Below, one piece after another: positions 8,571 to 16,313 of a stretch of 64,000 nucleotides of DNA. The notes beneath the pieces are model-generated. The model did not search any database and had not been told where the DNA came from. It saw only the letters and a program-made list of their open reading frames with translations. Location: contig NZ_JACIJK010000011.1 in assembly GCF_014199305.1 (NCBI RefSeq), positions 61,593-125,592 on the forward strand, read 5' to 3'. The translations under genes and the position numbers were made by a program. Every line of letters begins with the position of its first letter. The stretch's first letter is position 1. This DNA is from Sphingomonas aerophila (GTDB taxonomy: Bacteria > Pseudomonadota > Alphaproteobacteria > Sphingomonadales > Sphingomonadaceae).

Positions 8571-9935
8571 ATGGCTAAGAAGCTCAAGATCGGCGACGTC
8601 ATCCGGGGGTACCGTATAACGAAAGTGTTCGGCCCCGGCATGATGGCGATCTCCTACGCTGCGCAGGCACCGACGGGCAGGAAAGTCTTTTTCAAGCAGT
8701 ACAAGTCACCGGCACCGACCGTGGTCTGGTATCGTGACTTCGTGGCCTACCAGAAGGAGCTGTCGGCGCGCGTCGTTAGAGGCAAGGCCGACAACTTCGC
8801 CGTAGCGCAGGTCGACGCCTTTGAAGAGATCTGGGGCGGCCCCTGCTACTTTCAGGCATATACGTTCGTCGAGAACGGCGCCGACCTTCAGCAGGTGCTC
8901 GACAAGGAACGCGAGCAGCATCGGCTCACCGGAAGGACGCCCACCAGCGACCCTGCGGTCTGGGGCCGCCATGCGACCTGGGCTAAGGTACTCGTCGCGG
9001 CAATTGGTGCCTTGCACGACGTCAAGGTTGTTCATGCCGATCTCAAACCGGCCAACGCCTACCTGATCGAAGACCCGACCATCGCGGCCGAGTACCAGCT
9101 TAAATTGATCGATATGGACTTCTCCGTGTTGGCTGATCGGAGACCGCCCTGGCACGGCCACCAGGGCTATGTCGGCACAGACAATTTTCGCTCGCCCGAG
9201 CACCTGGTTAAAGGCGCAGTGCCTGGCCTGGCCTCCGACGTGTTCACCTGCGGGCTGATGCTTTACGAGTTGCTGGCGGGACGGCATCCTTACTGGTCGG
9301 AGGATCAGGCCGACTATGCCCGGCTGGTCCAGGGCTACAAGGCCGAGCCTCCGGCGTTGCTGGGCGAGATGCCATGGCCGGCGAGCAATGCGGACGTAAG
9401 TGCAGCACTCCACCGCTGCCTTTCGCCAGATCCCGCCGCCCGGCCGACCGCGGCTCAGTTGCGCGCTACCTTAAGCGGACGCGACAGGAAGCCTCCCGTC
9501 GCCATCGTGCCGCCGAAACCCACGGTTGCCGTGCCGCCCAGGACGACAGAGCCCACCCCCTCGAAGGTCCCTGCGAAACCAGCGACGGCGCGGCCAGCGC
9601 CTCCCGTTGCGCGCACGCCTCTAGCCTCGAATGCGATTGAGCTGGTTGCTCCCACCGGCAAGTCATTGCGGCTCGCGGTCAGGACCGAGCTCGGCAAGAT
9701 GTTGATGCGGCAGTTTGGCGCGGATGCGGAGTTCTGGGACGAACGACAATGCGTTATAGAGCGGAACGCAAGCGGCCAGTGGATCGCGGTGCCGGTCGCC
9801 ACTGCCCTGAACCAGACACTCGTCAACGGCCGTGCTCTCACCGTCTCACGATCACTGAGCCAGGGTGACCTGATCGCGGTCGGTAATGAGGCCAAAGGTG
9901 TTGCAAAGCTGCCGCTCGCCGTGCGGGCCGCATGA
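8571..9935 (+). CDS. Serine/threonine protein kinase with C-terminal FHA-like domain
   Basis: Residues about 8-300 are a eukaryotic-type kinase. The ATP lysine is Lys42 (VFFKQY). The catalytic loop HADLKPAN has Asp157 (HAD in place of HRD). The metal-binding motif is DFS at 183-185, so the DFG glycine is replaced by serine. SPEH stands for APE. A proline/alanine-rich linker (about 305-345) follows, then about 100 residues that look like a forkhead-associated domain: RTELGKMLM, then LVNGRALTVSRSLSQGD, then LIAVG. FHA domains bind phosphothreonine, so the kinase may dock on its own or a partner's phosphosite. The key catalytic residues are present, so I expect an active kinase. The gene overlaps the downstream phosphatase by four bases. 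Confidence 0.88.
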   Translation: MAKKLKIGDVIRGYRITKVFGPGMMAISYAAQAPTGRKVFFKQYKSPAPTVVWYRDFVAYQKELSARVVRGKADNFAVAQVDAFEEIWGGPCYFQAYTFVENGADLQQVLDKEREQHRLTGRTPTSDPAVWGRHATWAKVLVAAIGALHDVKVVHADLKPANAYLIEDPTIAAEYQLKLIDMDFSVLADRRPPWHGHQGYVGTDNFRSPEHLVKGAVPGLASDVFTCGLMLYELLAGRHPYWSEDQADYARLVQGYKAEPPALLGEMPWPASNADVSAALHRCLSPDPAARPTAAQLRATLSGRDRKPPVAIVPPKPTVAVPPRTTEPTPSKVPAKPATARPAPPVARTPLASNAIELVAPTGKSLRLAVRTELGKMLMRQFGADAEFWDERQCVIERNASGQWIAVPVATALNQTLVNGRALTVSRSLSQGDLIAVGNEAKGVAKLPLAVRAA

Positions 9936-11170
9936 GTGACGAGCACATCGAAACCGGCGTGAGCTCCTCCAAGGAGGTGCCCGCCATTGCTGAACCGTCC
10001 GACGTCGGGCTTATTGAGCTCACGCCCAAGCCATCAACAGCCGACGTAGCTATGGACGACCCAGCCGTGGAACTCGCCAGTCCTCCGGTCACCATCCCGC
10101 CGGTCGTCGATGTTCATGCCCTCGACTGGGCGGCTGTCCACGACGCCGTAGCTCCAACGGCGATCCGAGCACGGATGCGGGCCACGGTCGAGGCGTTCGA
10201 GGCGCTGCTCGACCGCGCGGAGGGGCCGGGCTTGTTGTTTGACGGCCACCGGGCGGAAGCTGGGGACCGTGCAATCCGGGTAGCCGCGATTGATCCGGCA
10301 ACGCCGTTGTGGATCGTGGGCGATCTCCACGGTGATCTTCTCGCGCTCGAAGCTGCGCTGGCTGTCATCCGGACGGAGCAGGCGGACGCAGGATCGAACA
10401 TCATCTTTCTCGGTGATCTATTCGACGACGGAGGGTTTGGGCTGGAGGTGCTGCTCCGGATCTTCGAGCTCATTCTCGCCGCGCCCAATTGCGTCTGCAT
10501 AATTGTAGGCAATCACGACGAGGCCTTGAGCTACGACGGCAATCGCTTCGCGTCGGGCGTGTCGCCGAGTGACTTCGCCGATTTCCTCAATGCCAACCTC
10601 GCGCATGAATGGATCGAACGCGCGGGAAAGCTAGCCGTGCGGCTGTTCGCGCAAGCGCCACACGCCCTTTTCATGCCTGACGGTCTGCTCGTTGCCCATG
10701 CCGGATTTCCGCTGAGCGACCTGCACGCCCGACTGGAGGAGACCGGCGACTGGAACGATCCAGCGTGCCTGTCGGATTTCACTTGGACGCGTGCGCACCC
10801 GACCGCGCGGCGGAAGATGCCCAATCGCTTCACGCGAGGCAGCCAGTTCGGTTACGAGGATTTCGCGGCCTTCTGCGAACTCTCGGGCCGGCTTGGCCGA
10901 CCAGTGACGCACATGGTGCGCGGGCACGACCATGTCGAAGAGCGATATGCCACCTATCCCGCCTACGATGCCCATCCCATCCTGACGACCGTGGCGCTAT
11001 CGCGCCGCCTGCCCCGTGAGACGTTCGGGCCGCGAGAACGTGTTCCGACCATTGCGCGCTTCGTGGCAGGCGGATTGCCGCAAGTTCATCGGCTGCATAT
11101 CCCCGCCGACATCGTCGACGCTGTCTTTCCCGAGCCGGGCAATGCGGCGGGTGAGGATGTTTCGCCATGA
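9932..11170 (+). CDS. PPP-type metallophosphatase (calcineurin-like)
   Basis: The start ATG overlaps the kinase stop (ATGA). After an N-terminal extension of about 120 residues come the dimetal phosphatase motifs in order: GDLHGD (about 130-135), GDLFDDGG (about 160-167; classical enzymes have GDxxDRG, so the arginine is missing), GNHDE (about 193-197), HAGFP, and RGHDHVE near the C-terminus. It probably removes phosphate from proteins phosphorylated by the neighbouring kinase; that pairing is inferred from the gene overlap. TerY-P modules usually carry a PP2C phosphatase, so a PPP enzyme in this position is a variation. It overlaps the next gene by four bases. Confidence 0.88.
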   Translation: MSDEHIETGVSSSKEVPAIAEPSDVGLIELTPKPSTADVAMDDPAVELASPPVTIPPVVDVHALDWAAVHDAVAPTAIRARMRATVEAFEALLDRAEGPGLLFDGHRAEAGDRAIRVAAIDPATPLWIVGDLHGDLLALEAALAVIRTEQADAGSNIIFLGDLFDDGGFGLEVLLRIFELILAAPNCVCIIVGNHDEALSYDGNRFASGVSPSDFADFLNANLAHEWIERAGKLAVRLFAQAPHALFMPDGLLVAHAGFPLSDLHARLEETGDWNDPACLSDFTWTRAHPTARRKMPNRFTRGSQFGYEDFAAFCELSGRLGRPVTHMVRGHDHVEERYATYPAYDAHPILTTVALSRRLPRETFGPRERVPTIARFVAGGLPQVHRLHIPADIVDAVFPEPGNAAGEDVSP

Positions 11171-11709
11171 GCGACGTCGTTTTTCGCTGCTCGAACTGCG
11201 GGACCGTGCAGGCAAGCACTGGCGAGTGCGAGGCGTGCCACGAAGCACAAGTCCGATATTTCTGCACGAACCACGCGCCAGGGAAGTGGCTCGACGGGCC
11301 CTCCTGCCCTGATTGTGGCGCCCGCTTCGGCGAGGACGCACCTGCTTCGTCTATGCGCCGCTCGCACCCGGATCGCCCTGGCATTCAACCCACCTCGCGG
11401 CACGTACGTCCGGCGCCCGAGCCGGTCGACGAGACGGCTCCTTGGGAGACGACGACGTCACGGCTGCCGCGTGACGGCAGCCCTGAGCGGTTGCGCATTC
11501 CCTCCGCAGGCACCCTACTCGAAGCGTTTGCCTATGCGGCCCGAGCCCGCAGAATCCGCAAGGCTGAAGCCGATGAAACCCTCGATCTCCCAGTTCGTGC
11601 ATCCGGGAGTGGCTGCCTTGGTCGCCTTTTTCTTCTGGCCTTTCTGCTTGCGACGGTCTTCCTGCTGGCACCGCTTCTTCTGGGAGGTGCGTTACTTCGC
11701 TTGCTCTGA
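11167..11709 (+). CDS. Zinc-ribbon protein with C-terminal membrane anchor
   Basis: This is the last gene of the cassette and is translationally coupled to the phosphatase (four-base overlap). The N-terminal 60 residues carry paired cysteine knuckles CSNCG, CEACH, CTNH and CPDCG, enough for two zinc ribbons. A charged, low-complexity linker follows, and the last about 30 residues are one strongly hydrophobic segment (CLGRLFLLAFLLATVFLLAP). The protein is therefore probably a tail-anchored inner-membrane adaptor for the VWA, kinase and phosphatase proteins. No family name is claimed. Confidence 0.8.
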   Translation: MSDVVFRCSNCGTVQASTGECEACHEAQVRYFCTNHAPGKWLDGPSCPDCGARFGEDAPASSMRRSHPDRPGIQPTSRHVRPAPEPVDETAPWETTTSRLPRDGSPERLRIPSAGTLLEAFAYAARARRIRKAEADETLDLPVRASGSGCLGRLFLLAFLLATVFLLAPLLLGGALLRLL

Positions 11710-12002
11710 CGAGTGACATAGCGACCCTCGTGGCTAACTCGCTGCCTTCAGTAAGCGGACGCTCGCTGTCTAAGGGTTCATTCCGATTGGCTGGAAAGCT
11801 AATGCGACATCATCGGCAAAGTGGTTATGCCGTGGTCGCGAGCGAGATTGGAGATTAGACCAACATCCTCCCGGGAGTTCGGCTGAAAGCAACGCTTAGG
11901 CCGGCGCTGTAGGATCCTTCATCGCCGCGGGGCTTTATGCGCCCGGCCGCTGAACCGAAGCGTTGACCAGCACAGCCCGCACCTCGGGCCAGGGAACACC
12001 TA
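11710..12002. other. Intergenic leader of block A
   Basis: No gene is seen. The end of the stretch (from 11960) carries GCGTTGACCAGCACAGCCCG and GGGAACACC, which match the leader of block B. A partial relative of the dispersed repeat may lie at 11735-11785 (AAGCGGACGCTCG, then TTCATTCCG). Confidence 0.5.
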
Positions 12003-12323
12003 GTGCAAATCAGAATGATGTTGGCGGCAGCGGGGCTGGCGATTGCCACCCTGTCCGCCCCAGTGGCCCTCGCCAGTCCCGCTCCCCAGCATAACCGGAG
12101 CCACGATGACCGACTGCGGCGCGACTTTCCAAGTGAGCGCGCCGACCGCCACGACGGGAGCGGCCCGGATCAAGGGTACCGCAACGGTCGACGGGTCAGG
12201 CATGATCGATACGATCGCCGGTGCGACACTGCTTTTCGGCGGCACAGACGAGCAAGCAGGTGCCGACGACTGGAGCAAGCTAGAGTAACTGGCTCCCGAG
12301 CCGACGCTCTGGGCGGCTTCTAG
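12003..12323 (+). CDS. Small secreted Arg/Asp/His-rich protein, block A copy
   Basis: The start is the GTG at 12003. An N-terminal signal peptide (MLAAAGLAIATLSAPVALA) is followed by a charged mature part with RHDRYDRRCDTAFRRHRR and a second cysteine in SRC, so one disulfide is possible. This resembles the small periplasmic proteins with a CxTxWRHHRR-type motif common in sphingomonads; no function is known to me. The paralogue at 62800 differs mainly at third codon positions over the first 88 codons, which supports this frame over the overlapping ones. Here the frame runs 18 codons further and ends at 12321-12323, overlapping the 3' end of the convergent short gene. Confidence 0.7.
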   Translation: MQIRMMLAAAGLAIATLSAPVALASPAPQHNRSHDDRLRRDFPSERADRHDGSGPDQGYRNGRRVRHDRYDRRCDTAFRRHRRASRCRRLEQARVTGSRADALGGF

Positions 12324-12496
12324 CCCCCGAGCGGGCGAGATTTCTGGTCATCGTGCAGATGGCTGTCGTCGCCTTCCACCTCCGTGCTGCTGTCATCCTC
12401 CCCGCCACCTGCAGCACCGGACTGCTCGGTGCCGCCCTGTGCGCCGTCGTCCTCGAGGCCGTCACCAGTCGTTGTGTCTGAGCGGTTGCCACCCAT
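12320..12496 (-). CDS. Short acidic glycine-rich protein, 58 aa, block A copy
   Basis: The ATG at 12496 has an AAAGGAG ribosome site eight bases upstream. The product begins MGGNRSDTTTGDGLEDDGAQ and ends DDQKSRPLGG; it is strongly acidic and glycine-rich, probably disordered. The paralogue at 63293-63117 has the same length, the same stop and only four amino-acid changes, with several silent changes as well. No family is recognised. Small acidic proteins like this are often stress-related in alphaproteobacteria, but that is only a suggestion. Confidence 0.75.
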   Translation of the reverse strand: MGGNRSDTTTGDGLEDDGAQGGTEQSGAAGGGEDDSSTEVEGDDSHLHDDQKSRPLGG

Positions 12497-12609
12497 GGCC
12501 GATCTCCTTTGATGGGCTTCAACTCTCTATGCGGGACGTCGGGGTCGTACAGCTGGCCTGGCCGACTATTACGGCCGGGCTTTTCCTCGACCGGTGCGCT
12601 CACGCTCGG

Positions 12610-12798
12610 TCAACCGCCGCGCGCTACGTCGCTTCTCAGGGTCTTCAGGCGCTCCAGGTGCCGGTCGGACAACTCTCTATGCAGATCGCGGCTTTGCTCG
12701 CTCGTCGCTCGCACGGCTCGACCCCGTTCCTGGTAAACACGGCCGCCGTGGTACGCTATGTCGTCCAAGTGATCCCAGCGCGCTTCTTCGTCGCTCAA
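12610..12798 (-). CDS. Short hydrophilic protein, 62 aa (intact copy)
   Basis: The start is a TTG at 12798 that overlaps the stop of the upstream membrane-protein gene (TTGA), with GAGG seven bases before it, so translation is probably coupled. The product starts MSDEEARWDHLDDIAYHGGR and is rich in Arg, Asp and Glu, probably helical. The copy in block B carries a nonsense codon in the middle (AGA to TGA), so either this protein is dispensable or only this copy is used. Confidence 0.5.
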   Translation of the reverse strand: MSDEEARWDHLDDIAYHGGRVYQERGRAVRATSEQSRDLHRELSDRHLERLKTLRSDVARGG

Positions 12799-12947
12799 CG
12801 GACATCCTCGCCAGCCCCAGGCTCTCCTGGTGCTCGTCGTCGCTGTAGATGCACCCGTCGAGTGTGACGGTTCCAGCTGTTCTCGATGACAAACAACAGG
12901 GCGAGTATCGTCCCGACTGCGCAGATGACGAGAAATGTTTGTGCCAC
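12795..12947 (-). CDS. Small single-pass membrane protein, 50 aa, block A copy
   Basis: The start is a GTG at 12947 with GGAGG five bases upstream. The product begins MAQTFLVICAVGTILALLFV (one transmembrane helix), then IENSWNRHTRRV and a basic tail. The block B copy (63741-63637) keeps the helix with conservative changes (V/I, F/I, V/L) and ends after 34 residues. The basic tail after the helix suggests the C-terminus is cytoplasmic. Confidence 0.7.
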   Translation of the reverse strand: MAQTFLVICAVGTILALLFVIENSWNRHTRRVHLQRRRAPGEPGAGEDVR

Positions 12948-13187
12948 GCGGACCTCCACCGAAGGCCAGGCGACCAGCGACACGGCCTCAATGCACGGCA
13001 AGGCGGAAAGGGACCATTAGCTTGCGCTGGAGACCACAGCTGCGACCCTCCGGGATCCGACTTGGCCAGAAGCGCTGGTTCTTGCGGAACGGTGCGCTCG
13101 GCACCATCTTATGACTACTAGGTCTTCGATCTGAGCATCGGTCCAGCTGAGAGATGTTCCGTGCTCCCGCTTTGTCGAGGAGCGACC

Positions 13188-13406
13188 ATGTCCCGAGTAT
13201 TAAATGTTCGCGCCACCGAGGCTGAAACGCTCGCGGCGTGCCACAAGCGAGGCGCAATCATCAGCGCGATCGAGACGCTCGCGTCCGGCGGTACACGGGT
13301 CGTGCTGATGAACACCGACGCGACCGAAACTATGAGGGTGGCATTCGGAGGGAAGGTCATTGCCGGACCGGTCACGCGAACGCCGTTGCGGAAGTGGGCG
13401 CGCTGA
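13188..13406 (+). CDS. Hypothetical protein, 72 aa
   Basis: The ATG at 13188 follows GAGGAG by five bases. The product MSRVLNVRATEAETLAACHK ... GGTRVVLMNTDATETMRVAF has alternating strands and a basic C-terminus (RTPLRKWAR). The start of a paralogue (MSRVINV) with the same ribosome site lies at the right edge of the window at 63978. It is directly followed by another small gene with no gap. The family is not recognised. Confidence 0.65.
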   Translation: MSRVLNVRATEAETLAACHKRGAIISAIETLASGGTRVVLMNTDATETMRVAFGGKVIAGPVTRTPLRKWAR

Positions 13407-13709
13407 ATGTTCGCCGAAAGCGTCAGGGCCAGGACAACGACCTCCACGGTCGTTTTCCGCAATACGTTCCGCTTTGAGCAGGACAGGCGCGAGCTGCCGC
13501 CCGGCACTTACGTGATCCACACTCATGAAGACGTCCACGAGGGCGCTTTCGAGCCATTGTACCTGGCGACGAGTGTTGAGCTTGTCGTGCGGGAAACCGG
13601 CCGAAGCATCTCACGCGTGGTGCCGCCATCGGACTTCAACGCAGCACTGGCTCGCGACGGCCTCATCGACGGGCTGAGTGAAAACCCGGACCGCGGCCGA
13701 GCAGCCTGA
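13407..13709 (+). CDS. Hypothetical protein, 100 aa
   Basis: The ATG follows the previous stop codon immediately (TGA then ATG at 13407), so the two genes are probably co-translated. The product contains TSTVVFRNTFRFEQDRRELP, PPGTYVIHTHEDVHEG and LYLATSVELVVRETGR, a mostly beta pattern, with no signal peptide and no recognised domain. The pairing with the 72-residue protein is the only functional hint. Confidence 0.65.
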   Translation: MFAESVRARTTTSTVVFRNTFRFEQDRRELPPGTYVIHTHEDVHEGAFEPLYLATSVELVVRETGRSISRVVPPSDFNAALARDGLIDGLSENPDRGRAA

Positions 13710-13731
13710 CCATGCGCTTCTGGGTGGACCG

Positions 13732-14586
13732 ATGAGGCTGACTGTCCGACACCTCACCACATACCGATACGCTCGAGTGGTCACGCTGCAGGCGCACTCG
13801 CTGATGCTGTTCCCGCGCGCCAGCCACGAGCTGCGAGTTCTGGAAACGTCGCTCCGTTGCACGCCTGAAGCGCAGCTTGCGTGGAGCCAGGACGTGTTCG
13901 GCAATGTCGTCGCGACCGCAACCTTTGCTAGGCCAGCTGCCGAGCTCCTCATCGAGAGCTGCTCTATCGTAGAGCAGTGCGCGTCTGCATGGCCCGTCTT
14001 CCCCATCGCTGTGCGCGCGCACAGCTACCCTTTTCACTACACGGAAGCGGAGGCGATCGACCTTGGCGGCTTCCTTGTTCCTCAATATCCAGACCCCGAC
14101 GGGGCGATCTTCGATTGGGCCAGAACCTTTATCTTCTCGACACCCACCGACACGCTGTCGCTGCTCAAGGACATGAACAACGGCATTCTCCCCGTGGTGG
14201 CGTACCGCGTTCGCGATGAGGAAGGCACGCAAAGCCCTACCGAGACGCTCGCGCTTGCGAGCGGCTCATGCCGAGATATCGCAGCGTTGTTCATCGACGC
14301 GGTGCGGCACCTGGGCTTTGCTGCGCGAGCTGTATCCGGCTACATGTACGACCCTGACGCCTCGCCTGACGATGCGGGCTCCACTCATGCTTGGGCTGAG
14401 GTGTATCTGCCGGGCGCGGGTTGGGTCGCGTTCGATCCAACGCACCAGCGGGTCGGCGCCGCGCAGCTGGTGCCAGTCGCCGTTGCTCGCTGCAACGGCC
14501 AGATCATGCCTGTGTCGGGGAACTACATGGGCGCCGCCAATGATTTCGAAGAAATGGACGTGAGCGTGACTGTCATCCCGGGGTAG
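13732..14586 (+). CDS. Transglutaminase-like cysteine peptidase family protein
   Basis: The ATG at 13732 is chosen because the family's N-terminal beta domain begins at once (MRLTVRHLTTYRYARVV, as in Bact_transglu_N); an upstream in-frame start at 13678 lacks a ribosome site. The catalytic triad is visible: Cys180 in SGSCRDIA, His219 in STHAWAEV and Asp235 in FDPTH. It has 284 residues, no signal peptide and no transmembrane segment. Members of this family are usually peptidases rather than true transglutaminases and often sit beside peptide-ligase genes, but no such gene is present here. The first ORF upstream ends 22 bases before. Confidence 0.88.
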   Translation: MRLTVRHLTTYRYARVVTLQAHSLMLFPRASHELRVLETSLRCTPEAQLAWSQDVFGNVVATATFARPAAELLIESCSIVEQCASAWPVFPIAVRAHSYPFHYTEAEAIDLGGFLVPQYPDPDGAIFDWARTFIFSTPTDTLSLLKDMNNGILPVVAYRVRDEEGTQSPTETLALASGSCRDIAALFIDAVRHLGFAARAVSGYMYDPDASPDDAGSTHAWAEVYLPGAGWVAFDPTHQRVGAAQLVPVAVARCNGQIMPVSGNYMGAANDFEEMDVSVTVIPG

Positions 14587-14684
14587 TAGTACAGCCGAGG
14601 TGGGTCGAATGGGCCGCGCCGGGCCTGTCGTGAGATCGCGCGAAGCGCACGTGTGCGCCTCCCCTGCAGGTTCGAAGTCGCAAC

Positions 14685-14745
14685 GACCCAGAACTGGACG
14701 TTCAGACCGGTCTTCCCGCTCCCCAGATCCGGACGCTCGTTCATG
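14685..14745 (+). repeat. Dispersed intergenic repeat, copy 2
   Basis: ACCCAGAACTGGACGTTCAG at 14686-14705 is followed by CCGGACGCTCGTTCA ending at 14743. It is close to consensus and lies between two plus-strand genes. Confidence 0.7.
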
Positions 14746-14877
14746 TAAGGTGATCGACGGTCCAAGGACCCGCATCCGCCGGCTAAGTTGCTCGTCGTCA
14801 GCTTGCCCGCAGCCTCGATCAGCCAGACAAGATGATGTGGTTCCAAGTAGAGCCTCTTGAGTGGTATAGCTGCGCAC

Positions 14878-15651
14878 ATGCCGGTTTTTGAACGATTGTC
14901 GCTCCTTTCTAGGGTGGAGGTGGCAGTCTGTGAGGCTCTCGGCATTGCAAGGCTGCGACACCGCTCGGCGCTGATGTCCCTTTCCGTGCCCGCGAGTGTA
15001 GATCTGCCCTCAATCGTCTACCGGACAGTTGCACGTAACTGGGCCGAGGGCGGAGCCGCGACAAACGTCAATCGCTCGAGTCAGAACTGGCGCTGGATGC
15101 TGCAGCCGCATATCGGCGCGACTAATTGCAGCCCGGAGGTCGTGTTGGAGCGCGCGATTGCGGCGGCATGCCTTGCCGAAGGTCGTGACGACTGGGCGAA
15201 CCAGGTACCAGTCGCTTCGGGACTGATCGCTGGCGCGGCGGACGGACGGCGCGCGATTGACTTGGCGCAGCGGCGTGGCGAGCAGCATTACGAGTTGATC
15301 GAGCTGAAGGTCGCAACCGACACGCCCCTATACGCGGCCGTCGAGCTGCTCGGCTATGCCAGCCTATGGCTTCTTGCGCGAGAAGCACCTCCGGCTCACG
15401 CGCCCTCCCTCCTTACCGCCGATCGGATAGACTTACGCGTTCTCGCTCCGGCGACTTTCTATGCGCCCTTCCGGCTGGCTGGGTTGGAGCGGTCGGTCGA
15501 CACCGGTACGCGCTCTCTTGGACATGCGAACGGCCTAGCGATCACTTTTGCGTTCGACGTTCTGCCAGAGGGCTTGGTGAAGCAGCCAGCGAGGAATGAA
15601 GCGCTTCTTCAAACGCTGGCTAAGCGGAGGAGGCTGCATGCTGGAGACTGA
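14878..15651 (+). CDS. Hypothetical protein, possible PD-(D/E)XK nuclease fold
   Basis: The ATG at 14878 is preferred to a TTG at 14857; neither has a clear ribosome site. The 257-residue product has Asp in RAIDLAQRR, then YELIELKVATDTPLYAAVEL, which fits the D...(E)xK core of the PD-(D/E)XK fold followed by a helix containing LLGYASLWLLAR. That is a weak structural hint only. No partner methyltransferase, helicase or antitoxin lies nearby, so it is not obviously a restriction enzyme. No signal peptide is present. Confidence 0.65.
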   Translation: MPVFERLSLLSRVEVAVCEALGIARLRHRSALMSLSVPASVDLPSIVYRTVARNWAEGGAATNVNRSSQNWRWMLQPHIGATNCSPEVVLERAIAAACLAEGRDDWANQVPVASGLIAGAADGRRAIDLAQRRGEQHYELIELKVATDTPLYAAVELLGYASLWLLAREAPPAHAPSLLTADRIDLRVLAPATFYAPFRLAGLERSVDTGTRSLGHANGLAITFAFDVLPEGLVKQPARNEALLQTLAKRRRLHAGD

Positions 15652-16313
15652 CTTCTTCTTCGGGATGTCGCGGTCGATCACGAGCTCGCCCGGCCACTGA
15701 ATTGTACCGCGCGCGCGGGCTCCAAGGACCCAAAACCAGACGCTCATGTTCCCTTCGCGACGTCTTGAAGCTGCCGGTCGACCAACCTCCTAGTCCGCAT
15801 CGGCCGATCCTGGATGTCCTGCCGACCCGGGCTCAGGCGGACAGCGGATCGAAAAACGTATACAGTTCGGCAATGCGACCATCGCGTGCGCGATGACAAC
15901 TTTGGTGCCTGCATAGCCGGCGGCTCGCCGGGCGCACCCGAAACCCAGCGCACGCAACTGGCGTGCCGTGCACCTCCTGCGGCGCCCAAGCGGCTCGCAC
16001 TGGAAGCTCGGGTGAGTGGCGCGTACCCGCCAGCGTCGCGGTCAAAAGCGTCGTGGCCCCAGTGGATCCCGTCCGGTGCAAAGAAGGCGCCGTCGTCCGT
16101 GGAGCCTCCCTGCTAATGCCTGCCACCCAAATGCGGACGAGCTGACGATGCTATTCAGAAGGCGACCGCCGCGGGGAAAGTGTCACCATTCTGCAACGGC
16201 TCGGAGCAAACCCGATCACCGCAGCAATGTAACTTTACAATTTCCGCAGCCGTCCCGTACGTAATTTTCATCCACATCGCCGGTCTGCCGGCTCACAAGG
16301 TTTCCAGCACAAC
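15652..16313. other. Long intergenic stretch before the TonB receptor
   Basis: It holds a partial dispersed repeat at 15725-15755 (ACCCAAAACCAGACGCTCA). The minus-strand frame ending at 15833 closes with RDGRIAELYTFFDPLSA, which looks like the end of a SnoaL-like protein but has no intact upstream part. The rest includes the leader of the receptor gene, AT-richer from 16230. Confidence 0.5.

Larger units (their letters stand above)
11957..13210 (+). repeat. Duplicated block A (partner of 62754-64000)
   Basis: About 1.25 kb aligns collinearly with block B: a secreted small protein (+), three very short genes on the minus strand, and the start of a 72-residue protein (+). The first start codons are 12003 and 62800, and the last shared ones 13188 and 63978, so internal length is kept within 7 bases. 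Differences fall mostly at third codon positions of these genes, which indicates divergence under selection rather than recent duplication. Confidence 0.85.

Noticed and set aside
12043..12288. Alternative frame with GSGMIDTIAGATLLFGG suggesting a glycine zipper, overlapping the secreted protein in block A
   Set aside because: Differences between blocks A and B fall at third positions of the other frame, which also has a signal peptide.
15833..15905. Minus-strand end RDGRIAELYTFFDPLSA resembling a SnoaL-like C-terminus
   Set aside because: Only about 20 residues match the pattern and the upstream frame does not continue the family, so it is too short to call.
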